Assembly: GCA_028245195.1 (NCBI GenBank)
Contig: JAOKCF010000006.1
Span: 1 to 64,000 of the forward strand
DNA: 64,000 nucleotides
Source: Vicingaceae bacterium
Lineage (GTDB): Bacteria > Bacteroidota > Bacteroidia > Flavobacteriales_E > Vicingaceae
Direction: 5' to 3'
The notes below the pieces were generated by a model that was given only the letters and a program-made list of their open reading frames with translations, was not told the DNA's origin and made no database searches. Position numbers and translations under genes: made by a program. This document shows, piece after piece, positions 1 to 8,451 of the stretch (position 1 is its first letter; each line of letters opens with the position of its first letter).

Positions 1-135
1 ACTATAAACTATTTTCTTTTTGGAATGGCAACTAAATAATGTAGATTGGACTAGTAAAGTATGGTGAGTTTTGTCAAGCTTGTTTTACTGCAAATAATTC
101 TAAAAAGCTCTGTGGTGGGGAAGATGTGGGGAAAC
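1..135. other. Left edge, no gene recognised
   Basis: I see no convincing gene here. One plus-strand reading gives a short cysteine-containing peptide (around 70-170) without a start codon or a recognisable family, so it is not called. The region lies beyond the terminator of the minus-strand tRNA-Arg gene. Confidence 0.4.
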
Positions 136-169
136 AAAAAAAGCAACTACCTATTGTATAGATAATTGC
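136..169 (-). terminator. Rho-independent terminator of tRNA-Arg
   Basis: On the minus strand a 12-bp stem (143-154 paired with 158-169, two G-U wobbles, 3-nt loop) is followed by a run of seven T. It lies 13 bases beyond the 3' end of tRNA-Arg and fits as its terminator. Confidence 0.7.
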
Positions 170-181
170 CTTGATTTATTG

Positions 182-255
182 TGAGCGCGAAAGGATTCGA
201 ACCTTTGACCGCCTCCTTAGAAGGGAGGTGCTCTATCCAGCTGAGCTACGCGCCC
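182..255 (-). tRNA. tRNA-Arg (anticodon UCU)
   Basis: The minus strand folds into a full cloverleaf of 74 nt. The 7-bp acceptor stem begins GGGCGCG, the anticodon stem CCTCC/GGAGG encloses loop CTTCTAA, giving anticodon TCT (reads AGA/AGG arginine codons), and the T arm carries TTCGAAT. The 3' CCA is not encoded. It lies downstream of tRNA-Asp on the same strand but with a terminator between them, so the two need not be co-transcribed. Confidence 0.95.
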
Positions 256-293
256 GGAGTATTTTATGTTGTCAGTTAAGACTCCGTTATAAT

Positions 294-331
294 TAAAAAC
301 AAAGCCCTCCACCAAAGAGGAGGAAGGCTTT
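294..331 (-). terminator. Rho-independent terminator of tRNA-Asp
   Basis: A 10-bp stem (301-310 with 322-331, one G-U wobble) on the minus strand is followed by GTTTTTAATT. It begins right after the discriminator base of tRNA-Asp and separates it from tRNA-Arg. Confidence 0.75.
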
Positions 332-332
332 G

Positions 333-406
333 CGGTCCGGACGAGACTCGAACTCGCGACCCCCTGCGTGACAGGCAGGTATTCTAACCAACTGAACTAC
401 CGGACC
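333..406 (-). tRNA. tRNA-Asp (anticodon GUC)
   Basis: A 74-nt cloverleaf on the minus strand. Acceptor stem GGTCCGG/CCGGACC, anticodon loop CTGTCAC giving GTC (aspartate), T loop TTCGAGT, discriminator G and no encoded CCA. The long plus-strand reading frame that overlaps it at 368 is not coding there. Confidence 0.95.
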
Positions 407-444
407 AAGATTTTTATGAGCTTTCCTGTTTTTCAACGGGACGT

Positions 445-452
445 CAAATTTA
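445..452 (-). promoter_or_regulatory. Promoter -7 element for tRNA-Asp
   Basis: The minus strand reads TAAATTTG, an exact match to the Bacteroidota -7 consensus TAnnTTTG, about 38 bases upstream of the mature 5' end of tRNA-Asp. No clear -33 TTG was found, so this is supported by the -7 match and position only. Confidence 0.5.
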
Positions 453-576
453 TAATAAATTTTCATTTCCACGTTATTTTTATGAGAAAAAAATATATTT
501 TTTCGGACAGTTATTTAGTCTCTTCTTTTAGCTTATTAAATATGGTCTGTTGCTATGACTTATACATTATAATAAT

Positions 577-584
577 TAGGTTTG
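577..584 (+). promoter_or_regulatory. Promoter -7 element of the glycan operon
   Basis: TAGGTTTG matches TAnnTTTG exactly. A TTG at 550-552 lies 24 bases upstream, close to the usual -33 spacing. Transcription would start near 590, about 15 bases before the ATG at 605, which supports that start over the upstream in-frame one at 368. Confidence 0.6.
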
Positions 585-604
585 TTTTAACATTAAAGAG
601 AGAT

Positions 605-1318
605 ATGGAAAATCAACTAACCATTGTAGTTCCTATTTATAACGAGGTTGAGAGCATTGAACAATTCACGTTAGAAATGGACAAATACCTTGAAAAAACT
701 AAGGTTCATTCAACAGTTTTGTTTGTTAATGACGGTTCTAATGATGGAAGTCAAGCGTTAATAGAAGCAATAGCAGATGGAAATGAAAAGTATGAATTCA
801 TTGAATTGCAAAAAAACGGAGGTTTAAGTGGTGCGATTAAGACAGGAATAGATCAATGCAACACAAATTTGGTAGGCTATATTGATTCTGACATTCAAAC
901 AACACCATTAGATTTTCTAAAGTATTTTGAATTCTTTCCTGAGTTCGATATGGTAAATGGAATTAGACTGAATAGGAAGGATACTGTAATTAAGAAATTA
1001 TCTTCAAAAATTGCTAATTCATTCCGCAGAGCAATGATTAATGATGGGATTGACGATACAGGTTGCCCTTTGAAAATTATTAAAACTGAATACGCTAAAC
1101 GCGTTCCATTTTTTGACGGAATGCATCGGTTTTTACCAGCTTTAATTCAATTACAAGGTGGAAAGGTGAAACAAATACCTGTTCAACATTTTTCAAGGTA
1201 TGCAGGAACAGCAAAGTATCATTTATTTAATAGAATTAAACGGCCATTTTTTGACACCTTCGCATTCAGATGGATGAAAAGTAGATACATCAATTATTCC
1301 ATTAAAAATAAATCATGA
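605..1318 (+). CDS. Glycosyltransferase family 2 (polyprenyl-phosphate type)
   Basis: A 237-residue GT-A fold glycosyltransferase resembling dolichol/undecaprenyl-phosphate sugar transferases. Visible features are the N-terminal TIVVPIYNE nucleotide-sugar binding segment, FVNDGSNDGS around residue 40, and the metal-binding DSD in YIDSDIQTTP near residue 90. There is no C-terminal membrane helix pair, so it is probably a peripheral cytoplasmic enzyme that charges a lipid carrier with a sugar. The frame is open back to 368, but that stretch overlaps tRNA-Asp and gives a non-homologous leader; the ATG at 605 is preceded by a purine-rich AAGAGAG and a promoter. It overlaps the next gene by 4 bases (ATGA). 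The sugar is unknown. Confidence 0.88.
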   Translation: MENQLTIVVPIYNEVESIEQFTLEMDKYLEKTKVHSTVLFVNDGSNDGSQALIEAIADGNEKYEFIELQKNGGLSGAIKTGIDQCNTNLVGYIDSDIQTTPLDFLKYFEFFPEFDMVNGIRLNRKDTVIKKLSSKIANSFRRAMINDGIDDTGCPLKIIKTEYAKRVPFFDGMHRFLPALIQLQGGKVKQIPVQHFSRYAGTAKYHLFNRIKRPFFDTFAFRWMKSRYINYSIKNKS

Positions 1319-1938
1319 CGAATGCAGATGTTCATGCCATAGGGTATATTGCTCAAGGTTTATTTTCATCTCGTTTTCTTATCCAATGGATTAGTTCAGA
1401 GAAAGCCGGAAAGGTATTGGCTCCAACTTTGTTTTGGCAAATTAGTTTGATTGCTTCGTTTCTATTTATTTTTTATAGTATTTTAATTAAAGATGTTAGC
1501 ATTCTTCTAGGTCAAGTACTTGGATATTACATTTATGTTAGAAATTTGAGGTTAAAAAATTCCTGGAGAATTCTACCCTTATATTTTAGATATTTGGTGG
1601 TAGCAATTCCAGTTATTGCATTGGCAATATTGCTGTTTGGAGGGGATTATAGTTTTTCTAGTATGTTAAAATTTAATACAAACGGTGCAATTTTGTTTTG
1701 GGGCTTATTGGGTCAAGTAATTTTTTCTTGCCGATTTATTTATCAATGGTACTATTCAGAAAAGGTTAAAAAATCAGTCTTGCCATTAGGGTTTTGGATT
1801 TTTAGTATCATTGGTTCAGTCATCATTTCGACATATTCGTTTTACCTGGAGTTATATCCAATTCTAATAGGCCATTTGTTTGGATTAGTGTTGTATAGTA
1901 GAAATATTGTAATTTATAAAAAAGGAAGAACCAGATGA
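1315..1938 (+). CDS. Membrane protein with two LAB_N domains
   Basis: A 207-residue, very hydrophobic protein made of two copies of the lipid-A-disaccharide-synthase N-terminal-like domain (LAB_N, PF07578). The signature SSRFLIQWISSEK occurs near residue 20 and again as SCRFIYQWYYSEK near residue 140, each followed by membrane helices. LAB_N proteins commonly sit beside polyprenyl-phosphate glycosyltransferases and ArnT-like transferases in lipid A modification clusters; a role as partner or flippase-like subunit is an inference from that context. The gene overlaps both the upstream GT2 and the downstream epimerase by 4 bases, so the operon is translationally coupled. Confidence 0.85.
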   Translation: MTNADVHAIGYIAQGLFSSRFLIQWISSEKAGKVLAPTLFWQISLIASFLFIFYSILIKDVSILLGQVLGYYIYVRNLRLKNSWRILPLYFRYLVVAIPVIALAILLFGGDYSFSSMLKFNTNGAILFWGLLGQVIFSCRFIYQWYYSEKVKKSVLPLGFWIFSIIGSVIISTYSFYLELYPILIGHLFGLVLYSRNIVIYKKGRTR

Positions 1939-2900
1939 AAGTGTTACTTACCGGATGCGCAGGGTTTATTGGATCACATACCTGTGAAAAATTATTATCT
2001 AAAGGCTTTTCAGTAATTGGGATTGATAATTTTTCGACCTTTTACGATAGAAGTATTAAAGAAAAAAATATAGATGTATTTCGGAACCACCCCAATTTTT
2101 CATTTAAGGAACTGGATATTCGGGACTTCAATTCCCTTAAAGAGAATCTTCTGGAAGAAGTGGATATCTTAGTTCATTTGGCCGCAAAAGCAGGCGTACG
2201 ACCTTCCATTTTAAATCCAAGTGACTACATTGATGTAAACATAAAAGGCACACAAAACCTATTGCAGTGGATGTTAGATCATAACTGCAAAAAATTGTTT
2301 TTTGCATCTTCTTCTTCCGTTTACGGAAACAATAAGAATGGCGAAGCAGTGAAAGAGGGAGATTTTGATTTACAGCCAATTTCACCGTATGCATTTACAA
2401 AGCACTCCGGAGAATTGATGAATTATACCTATCATCATTTATACGATTTTGACATCATCAATGCCCGGTTTTTTACCGTTTATGGCCCTCGCCAACGGCC
2501 AGACTTAGCAATACATAAGTTTGTTGATTTGATCTCTAGAAATCAACCCATTCACATGTATGGAGATGGAAACTCGGCAAGAGATTACACCTTCATTGAA
2601 GATACTGTCAATGGAATTGTAGGAGGAGTTGATTATTTATTGAACAATGAAAATGTAATAGAAACACTCAATTTGGGAAACCAAACTCCGGTTCCTTTAA
2701 TTACACTGATTAAAACAATCTACGCTCAGTTAGGTAAAAAAGAAAACATCATACAGGAAGGCTTGCAGGATGGGGATGTAAACTTGACTTTCGCGAACAT
2801 TGAAAAGGCTCAAAAACTATTAGGCTATAATCCAGCTGTAAAGCTCGAAGACGGAATAGCTAGGTTTGTGGAATGGTATCGGCAAAAGGATAATAATTAG
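1935..2900 (+). CDS. NAD-dependent sugar-nucleotide epimerase/dehydratase
   Basis: A 321-residue extended short-chain dehydrogenase of the UDP-hexose or UDP-uronate 4-epimerase type. The N-terminal GCAGFIGSH is the glycine-rich NAD site; SSSSVYG near residue 125 and YAFTKHSGE near residue 153 supply the catalytic Ser and Tyr-x3-Lys; RFFTVYGPRQRPD is the substrate-binding segment typical of UDP-glucuronate epimerases. It probably makes the nucleotide sugar used by the GT2 enzyme encoded two genes upstream. It overlaps the LAB_N gene by 4 bases and ends 5 bases before the GT39 gene. Exact substrate (UDP-GlcA or UDP-Glc/GlcNAc) cannot be decided from the sequence. Confidence 0.88.
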   Translation: MKVLLTGCAGFIGSHTCEKLLSKGFSVIGIDNFSTFYDRSIKEKNIDVFRNHPNFSFKELDIRDFNSLKENLLEEVDILVHLAAKAGVRPSILNPSDYIDVNIKGTQNLLQWMLDHNCKKLFFASSSSVYGNNKNGEAVKEGDFDLQPISPYAFTKHSGELMNYTYHHLYDFDIINARFFTVYGPRQRPDLAIHKFVDLISRNQPIHMYGDGNSARDYTFIEDTVNGIVGGVDYLLNNENVIETLNLGNQTPVPLITLIKTIYAQLGKKENIIQEGLQDGDVNLTFANIEKAQKLLGYNPAVKLEDGIARFVEWYRQKDNN

Positions 2901-2905
2901 TAGAT

Positions 2906-4513
2906 ATGAAAACATCTATCCAATTTTTACTTTTACTACTCGTTTGCATTTGTGCTTTTTTTGTTGATATTCAGGAGTTTTATCCGGACATAATGGAGAT
3001 GCGAAATTTCATTACGGCTAGGGAAATGCTAACCGAAGGAAATTGGTGGAGTACAACATTAAATTTAGAGCCTAGGTTAGAAAAACCACCTTTTCCTACC
3101 TGGTTGACTGCTCTTTCAGTAAAATACCTTGGAGGTTTTGATTATCTATTTATTATTCGTCTCCCTTCGGCTATTGTAGCTACCCTGATGGTTTTTTTCT
3201 TTTATGGTTTGTGCAGGGAGTTAACAAAAGAAAAATATTTGCCATTTATTGGCGCCTTAGTTATGGCAACTAGCTTATTGGTGATACAACAAGCACGAGT
3301 TAATAGTTGGGATATCTACACGCATGTATTTATGCTCGGGAGTTTATGGCAGTTTTTGATCGTAAAAAGAAGTAAAAAGTTAGTCAATGTGATATGGGCA
3401 ATTTTCTTTTTCGCATTGAGCATATACTCTAAAGGACCGGTGTCAATTTACGCACTATGGCTTCCTTTTATAATAGCTTTTGGAATTAGTGAAAACATTG
3501 ACTTTCTAAAAAAATACAAAGTTCAATTTACATTGGCCTTTGTATTAGCTTTGTTACTAGGGTTTTCATGGAATATCTACATGTTTGTATTTCAGCCTGA
3601 GGCGAGTGAATTTGTTTTAAATAAAGAAACAAACTCATGGATGAATCGGCATACTAGACCCTTTTATTTTTATTTTCATTTTGTCATTTATATTGGAATA
3701 TGGACTGGCTTCATGATTTCATCCTTCTTTTACAAGTTTGCAGCACCAAGAATTAACCGATTTGGGAATTATAAATTCATTATTTTATGGGTGTTAATTT
3801 CTATTTTATTGCTATCAGTTGTACCTACAAAAAAGGAGCGATACTTATTGCCAGCTTTGGTTCCGATGTGTTTGATGGTGACATTTTTAATGTACAGTAT
3901 GTGGCAAGCATTTAAGGGTAAATATCATAATAAATGGGACAAAGTTGTGCTTGGCGCTTCTAGTTTACTGATATACATTCCTGCGGTACTTCTGCCATTT
4001 GCCTTATTTTTTATTTTTAATCGTATAATCGAAGTAAGAACCATACTTTTTGCCAGCCTTATTGGGGTAAGCGGAATTGCGGGCATTGTATTTTGGCGGA
4101 AAGGATGGGTTCAATATAGTTTTTCAATACCTGTAGTTATTGTCTGTTTGTATTGTGTTGGGTTGCTTCCGAAGTCTGCAGAGATTTTTTACAATTATCC
4201 CGATTATAATGGGTTAACTGAAATACAGGAAATTGAAAGTTTAGAGGAGTTACCGTTCTACTTCAATGGCGATGAAATCGATTTAAAAGTGATTTATGCT
4301 GCCGGGAAACCAGTATTTCCATTTGGAAGTATTGATGTTTTAGATAGAAGTAACTTCCCATTGGTAATTATCTCTTATGGTCCAATGGAAAATACTTTTG
4401 CTAAAGAATTGCTGACAAATCTTGAATCGGAGTTTGTTGGGATATTTGATATTAATCGAAAAAAATCAGCGACAAAGGTATTTGTCAATAAAGTTGATTA
4501 CAAAAAGAATTAA
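2906..4513 (+). CDS. ArnT-like glycosyltransferase, GT39/PMT_2 family
   Basis: A 535-residue polytopic inner-membrane protein of the ArnT/PMT_2 type, which transfers a sugar from a polyprenyl-phosphate carrier to an acceptor on the periplasmic side, in ArnT to lipid A. After the first membrane helix it shows the extracytoplasmic loop with DIMEMRNFITAREM and LEPRLEKPPFPTW (residues about 27-70), the family's acidic and arginine region with KPP. About ten further helices follow and a C-terminal soluble segment begins near residue 430. As the last gene of the GT2/LAB_N/epimerase operon it would complete a make-charge-transfer pathway. The acceptor is inferred. Confidence 0.82.
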   Translation: MKTSIQFLLLLLVCICAFFVDIQEFYPDIMEMRNFITAREMLTEGNWWSTTLNLEPRLEKPPFPTWLTALSVKYLGGFDYLFIIRLPSAIVATLMVFFFYGLCRELTKEKYLPFIGALVMATSLLVIQQARVNSWDIYTHVFMLGSLWQFLIVKRSKKLVNVIWAIFFFALSIYSKGPVSIYALWLPFIIAFGISENIDFLKKYKVQFTLAFVLALLLGFSWNIYMFVFQPEASEFVLNKETNSWMNRHTRPFYFYFHFVIYIGIWTGFMISSFFYKFAAPRINRFGNYKFIILWVLISILLLSVVPTKKERYLLPALVPMCLMVTFLMYSMWQAFKGKYHNKWDKVVLGASSLLIYIPAVLLPFALFFIFNRIIEVRTILFASLIGVSGIAGIVFWRKGWVQYSFSIPVVIVCLYCVGLLPKSAEIFYNYPDYNGLTEIQEIESLEELPFYFNGDEIDLKVIYAAGKPVFPFGSIDVLDRSNFPLVIISYGPMENTFAKELLTNLESEFVGIFDINRKKSATKVFVNKVDYKKN

Positions 4514-4678
4514 TTAGAATTTATCACAGAGTGCTACTCAAAGCATATAATATAAAAAATAACAAGTGGTAACGTTTAAATATTATATTAATTAAATTTA
4601 TGTGAAGTATAAATAACATAAATTATTATTAATAATAATGATTCCCGAATTTTGCCTCGCAATATAAAACCATATATA

Positions 4679-5833
4679 ATGATCACTGAAACATTAGAAA
4701 AAGAATCAAACACAGCTACCGCAGATTCAGCAATTAAAATAGCCGTTGCAAAAGGCGACGGTATTGGTCCAGAAATAATGGATGCAACGTTGAAAGTATT
4801 AAAAGCGGCAGGAGCTAATATAGAGCCCGAGTGCATTGAAATAGGAGAGCAAGTTTATTTATCGGGAAATACTTCAGGTATTCAAAAAGAGGCGTAGGAA
4901 TTAATTGATCGAAACAAGGTGATTTTAAAAGCACCAATTGCAACTCCTCAAGGAAAAGGGTACAAAAGTTTGAACGTTACGCTTAGAAAGTCTTTAGGTC
5001 TTTTCTCAAATGTTCATCCATATGTAGAAACTCACTATCCAGATATGGATGTAGTTATTATTCGGGAGAATGAAAAATATTTATATTCAGGAATTGAGCA
5101 CCAACAAACGCAAGATGTAGTTCAATGTCTAAAGTTATTTACTTGTCCGGGTTGCGAAAAAATTGTTCGTTATGCATTTGAATATGCAAAAGCATACAAC
5201 CGCAAGAAAATTACTTGTATGGTAAAGGATAATATTATGAAACTAACAGATGGTTTGTTTCACACTGTATTCAAAGAGATTCCTGCAGAGTATCCTGAGA
5301 TTATTTCAGAATCTCAAATCATTAATATTGGATCGGCTAGGTTAACTGCAAGTCCAGAACGATATGATGTAATTGTAACGTCTAACCTTTATGGAGACAT
5401 TATTTCTGACATTGCAGGTTCTGCAGGTATGGCAGGGTCCGCTAACATCGGTTTAAACGTAGCCATGTTTGAAGCGATTCATGGTTCTGCACCAGATATT
5501 ACTGGAAAGAAAATTGCAAACCCTTCAGGCTTAATGAATCTTTTAGTAATGATGCTCTCTCATTTGGGTATGACAGATATGGTGGATAAAGTTAAAAATG
5601 CATGGTTATGTGCTATTGAGGATGGATGCCATACAGCGGATATTTATAAAGAAGGAATTAGCAAAAAGTTAGTGAATACGGTAAAGTTTACTTATGCTGT
5701 AATTGAAAGACTAGGAAAAGTTCCAACAAATTTACCAGTGAATCAATTATCAAAAGGAGTAGGAAAAATAGTTATTCCTCCTTTTGTTAGAAAAGAGAAA
5801 AAGCAAGAATTAATCTTTGGCCTTTTTTTGTGA
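4679..5833 (+). pseudogene. icd: Isocitrate dehydrogenase, interrupted by a stop codon
   Basis: The two open segments 4679-4897 and 4898-5833 are in one reading frame, split only by a TAG at 4895-4897. Together they give the isocitrate/isopropylmalate dehydrogenase fold: AVAKGDGIGPEIM near the N terminus, substrate loop SLNVTLRKSLGLF, KDNIMK, NLYGDIISDIAG and HGSAPDITGK. In intact relatives of the NADP-type enzyme found in Bacteroidota and Rickettsia the stop position is usually tryptophan (TGG to TAG). Other signs of decay are RENEKYLYSG where RENEEDLYAG is usual, a few residues missing after SDIAG, and loss of the C-terminal extension (see the adjacent remnant). The start is taken at ATG 4679; a TTG lies 27 bases upstream. 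Likely non-functional; another isocitrate dehydrogenase may exist elsewhere. Confidence 0.85.
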
Positions 5834-5907
5834 ATTGAAAAAAATCTATTGAATAATTAAACTCGAAATTAATTACATAAACTCCATTTAGGGATAAGTG
5901 GTATTGT
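5827..5907 (+). pseudogene. Remnant of the icd C-terminal extension
   Basis: Directly after the icd frame ends, the +1 frame reads FVN-stop-KKSIE-stop-LNSKLIT-stop and then TPFRDKWYC. This resembles the start of the extension in related enzymes (a VFVDW-K...EEL..KL pattern) and its end (a TDHWRC-like motif), with most of the domain deleted between. The resemblance is short and judged by eye. If right, the gene carries a frameshift, further stop codons and a deletion in addition to the TAG at 4895. The region 5908-5988 holds TATCTTTA at about 5946, one base off the -7 consensus, as a possible promoter for the next gene. Confidence 0.45.
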
Positions 5908-5988
5908 AGCGGTTTAAGGAGTTTTATATTACTATTAGTTTCAAGTATCTTTAACGACCTAATTCATTCATAAAAATCAAAATTATAT

Positions 5989-8451
5989 ATGAAAACGAGA
6001 AATAACATAAGGACAGGAGTTCTACTTTTAGCAACCATTTTTTCTTTTCTACTTGCTACGCCATCGGCACAAGCGCAAAAAAAGAAAAGTAAAAAAGGAG
6101 TTACGCCAACTGCTGCTCCTTCAAAAAAGTTAGGGCCTAAGCCATATTCAAAAGTCATTACCAAAGATGCAGAGTCAGAGACTGGTCTTTTTAGTGTGCA
6201 TCGAGTAGACGAGAAGTATTATTTTGAATTACCGAATGACCTACTAGAGCAAGAGATATTAATTGTAAGTCGAATTTCAGGTCACGTTAAAGGGTTGAAT
6301 TTTGGCGGTGCTGGAATGAAATCAAGACCACAGCAAGTTATCCGCTTTCAAAAATTGAACAATAAAATTTTAATGCGTTCAGTTTCTTATAATAATGTTG
6401 CTGAAGAGGGAACACCAATTTATACCTCTGTTTTAAACAATAATTTTGAACCTATTATTAATACGTTTTCAGTTGCTGCTTTTTCAAAAGATACGTCGTC
6501 GGTTGTAATTGATGTTACTAATTTATTTACTACTGATGTTGAAATGATTGGAGCACTTGGTAGCTTTGAAAGAAAGCGTTTCCAAATAAAAGGCTTGGAT
6601 AAGTCGAGGTCTTTAATAACCGGGATGGATGCTTTTCCAGAAAACGTTCAAGTAAAACATATCTTAACCTACAGAGGAGGTAAATTACCTGCAAATAGAA
6701 CTACGGGGACTCTTTCAATTGGAATGACGCAATCATTTATTTTATTACCTGAAGTTCCTATGGAGCCAAGATTTGCGGATAATCGTGTAGGTTTTTTCTC
6801 TTTGCGCCAAATAGACTATGGTTCAGAGGAGCAAAAAGCTCAGAACAAAAGACTTATTACTCGTTGGAGGTTGGAGCCAAAAGATTGGGAAGCTTATAAT
6901 CGAGGTAAATTAGTTGAGCCTGTAAAGCCAATTGTTTACTACATTGACGCTGCAACTCCCGACAAGTGGAAACCCTTTATTAAACAAGGTGTTGACGATT
7001 GGGCGAAAGCATTCGAAAGTGCAGGTTTTAAAAATGCAATACGAGGGGAATATGCACCAACAGCAGAAGAAGACCCAGATTGGTCACCAGAAGATGTTCG
7101 ATATTCAGTGATTCGATACATTGCTACGGATATTCAAAATGCTCAAGGTCCGCATGTTCACGATCCACGAACAGGCGAAATTTTAGAAAGTGATATTTTA
7201 TGGTACCACAATATCATGAACTTACTGCGTAATTGGTATTTTATTCATACCGCCGCGATTAACCCTGAGGCACAAGGAGTGAGATTTGATGACGCTGTAA
7301 TGGGGCAATTGATTCGTTTTGTTGCTGCGCATGAGGTAGGTCACACATTAGGCTTACCGCATAACATGGGCTCAAGTGTTGCTTATCCTGTAGATTCACT
7401 AAGGTCTCCAACTTTTACATCTACACATGGAACAGCTCCTTCTATCATGGATTATGCTCGTTTCAATTACATTGCTCAACCGGGTGATGGTGTGACCAGT
7501 TTCTTTCCGCAAATAGGAGAGTATGACAATTGGTCTATTGAGTTTGGTTATAAACTGCTAGGAAAAGAGGTAACGGCTGCTGAAGAAGAAGCTGAAATTG
7601 ACAAGTGGATTTTAGCGAAGGCTGGACAACCGCAATTTCATTTTGGAAGACAGCAAGGTTTGCCGACTGACCCTACTGCTCAAACAGAAGATTTAGGTGA
7701 CGATGCAATAAATGCGAGTGATTTAGGTATAAAAAATCTTAAACGAATTAACGATAAATTATTAGAATGGGCTACGGTTGATGGCGAAGAATATGATGAT
7801 TTAGAAGAATTGTACAATGCTATGGTGGGGCAGTACAGACGTTACATGGGACATGTAACTGCAAATATTGGTGGCATTGAAGGTGACCAAAAAACTGCAG
7901 ACCAGGAAGGAGTTATTTACTTACATACTGCAAAAGCTAACCAGAAAAGAGCAGTTGATTTTTTAAACAAGCAGTTATTCACAACACCAGAATGGATTGT
8001 TAAACCTGAAATTTTAGCTAGAATTGAAGCTCAAGGGAATGTGAATAGAATCAAGTCCATGCAAGAGCGTGCATTAGGTAGTTTACTGTCTGATATACGT
8101 TTGTTTAGAATGATTGAAAATGAAGCTATTAATGGAACTTCAGCTTACCTTATTTCAGATTTACTGAATGATTTAGAAAGAGGAATTTATAGTGAGCTTG
8201 CTTCAGGAAAGAAAATTGATTTGTACCGTAGAAACCTACAGAAAGCATATGTTGCGGAATTAATTGATTTATTAGAAGATGAAAAATCAATGTATATGAA
8301 TTCAGATATTCCTTCTTTGGCAAGGGCTAGTTTAGTAAGTCTACAATTTAAAGCTAAAAGTGGGGCTGGCAGACAGTCAGGAGTGTCAAAAGCACATTTG
8401 CAAGATTTAGCTGCTAGAATTGAAAAAGCATTATCAGCAGATAGAGGATAG
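5989..8451 (+). CDS. Secreted zinc metalloprotease, DUF5117/DUF5118 type
   Basis: An 820-residue exported protease. A signal peptide (LLLATIFSFLLATPSAQA, cleavage near residue 29) is followed by a basic linker, then the DUF5118/DUF5117 region common in Bacteroidota (GLFSVHRVDEKYYFELP near residue 65) and the catalytic domain with HEVGHTLGLPHN near residue 448, a metzincin-style HExxHxxGxxH zinc site. SIMDYARFNY about 30 residues later is the Met-turn. The C-terminal 250 residues are mostly helical. No T9SS sorting domain is present, so it is probably periplasmic or outer-membrane associated. It stands alone on the plus strand and ends in a strong terminator. Confidence 0.88.
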   Translation: MKTRNNIRTGVLLLATIFSFLLATPSAQAQKKKSKKGVTPTAAPSKKLGPKPYSKVITKDAESETGLFSVHRVDEKYYFELPNDLLEQEILIVSRISGHVKGLNFGGAGMKSRPQQVIRFQKLNNKILMRSVSYNNVAEEGTPIYTSVLNNNFEPIINTFSVAAFSKDTSSVVIDVTNLFTTDVEMIGALGSFERKRFQIKGLDKSRSLITGMDAFPENVQVKHILTYRGGKLPANRTTGTLSIGMTQSFILLPEVPMEPRFADNRVGFFSLRQIDYGSEEQKAQNKRLITRWRLEPKDWEAYNRGKLVEPVKPIVYYIDAATPDKWKPFIKQGVDDWAKAFESAGFKNAIRGEYAPTAEEDPDWSPEDVRYSVIRYIATDIQNAQGPHVHDPRTGEILESDILWYHNIMNLLRNWYFIHTAAINPEAQGVRFDDAVMGQLIRFVAAHEVGHTLGLPHNMGSSVAYPVDSLRSPTFTSTHGTAPSIMDYARFNYIAQPGDGVTSFFPQIGEYDNWSIEFGYKLLGKEVTAAEEEAEIDKWILAKAGQPQFHFGRQQGLPTDPTAQTEDLGDDAINASDLGIKNLKRINDKLLEWATVDGEEYDDLEELYNAMVGQYRRYMGHVTANIGGIEGDQKTADQEGVIYLHTAKANQKRAVDFLNKQLFTTPEWIVKPEILARIEAQGNVNRIKSMQERALGSLLSDIRLFRMIENEAINGTSAYLISDLLNDLERGIYSELASGKKIDLYRRNLQKAYVAELIDLLEDEKSMYMNSDIPSLARASLVSLQFKAKSGAGRQSGVSKAHLQDLAARIEKALSADRG

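Noticed and set aside
70-175. Cysteine-containing reading frame at the left edge
   Set aside because: No start codon, no recognised motif, and it runs through the tRNA-Arg terminator.
368-604. Upstream extension of the GT2 frame from 368
   Set aside because: It overlaps tRNA-Asp, has no homology to the family and lies upstream of the promoter at 577-584; the start was set at 605.
4895-4897. TAG recoding (for example a suppressor tRNA or amino-acid insertion) in icd and other genes
   Set aside because: Both TAA and TAG interrupt frames, TAG also ends intact genes normally, and the Fe-S and icd genes carry additional damage. Decay explains all cases more simply.
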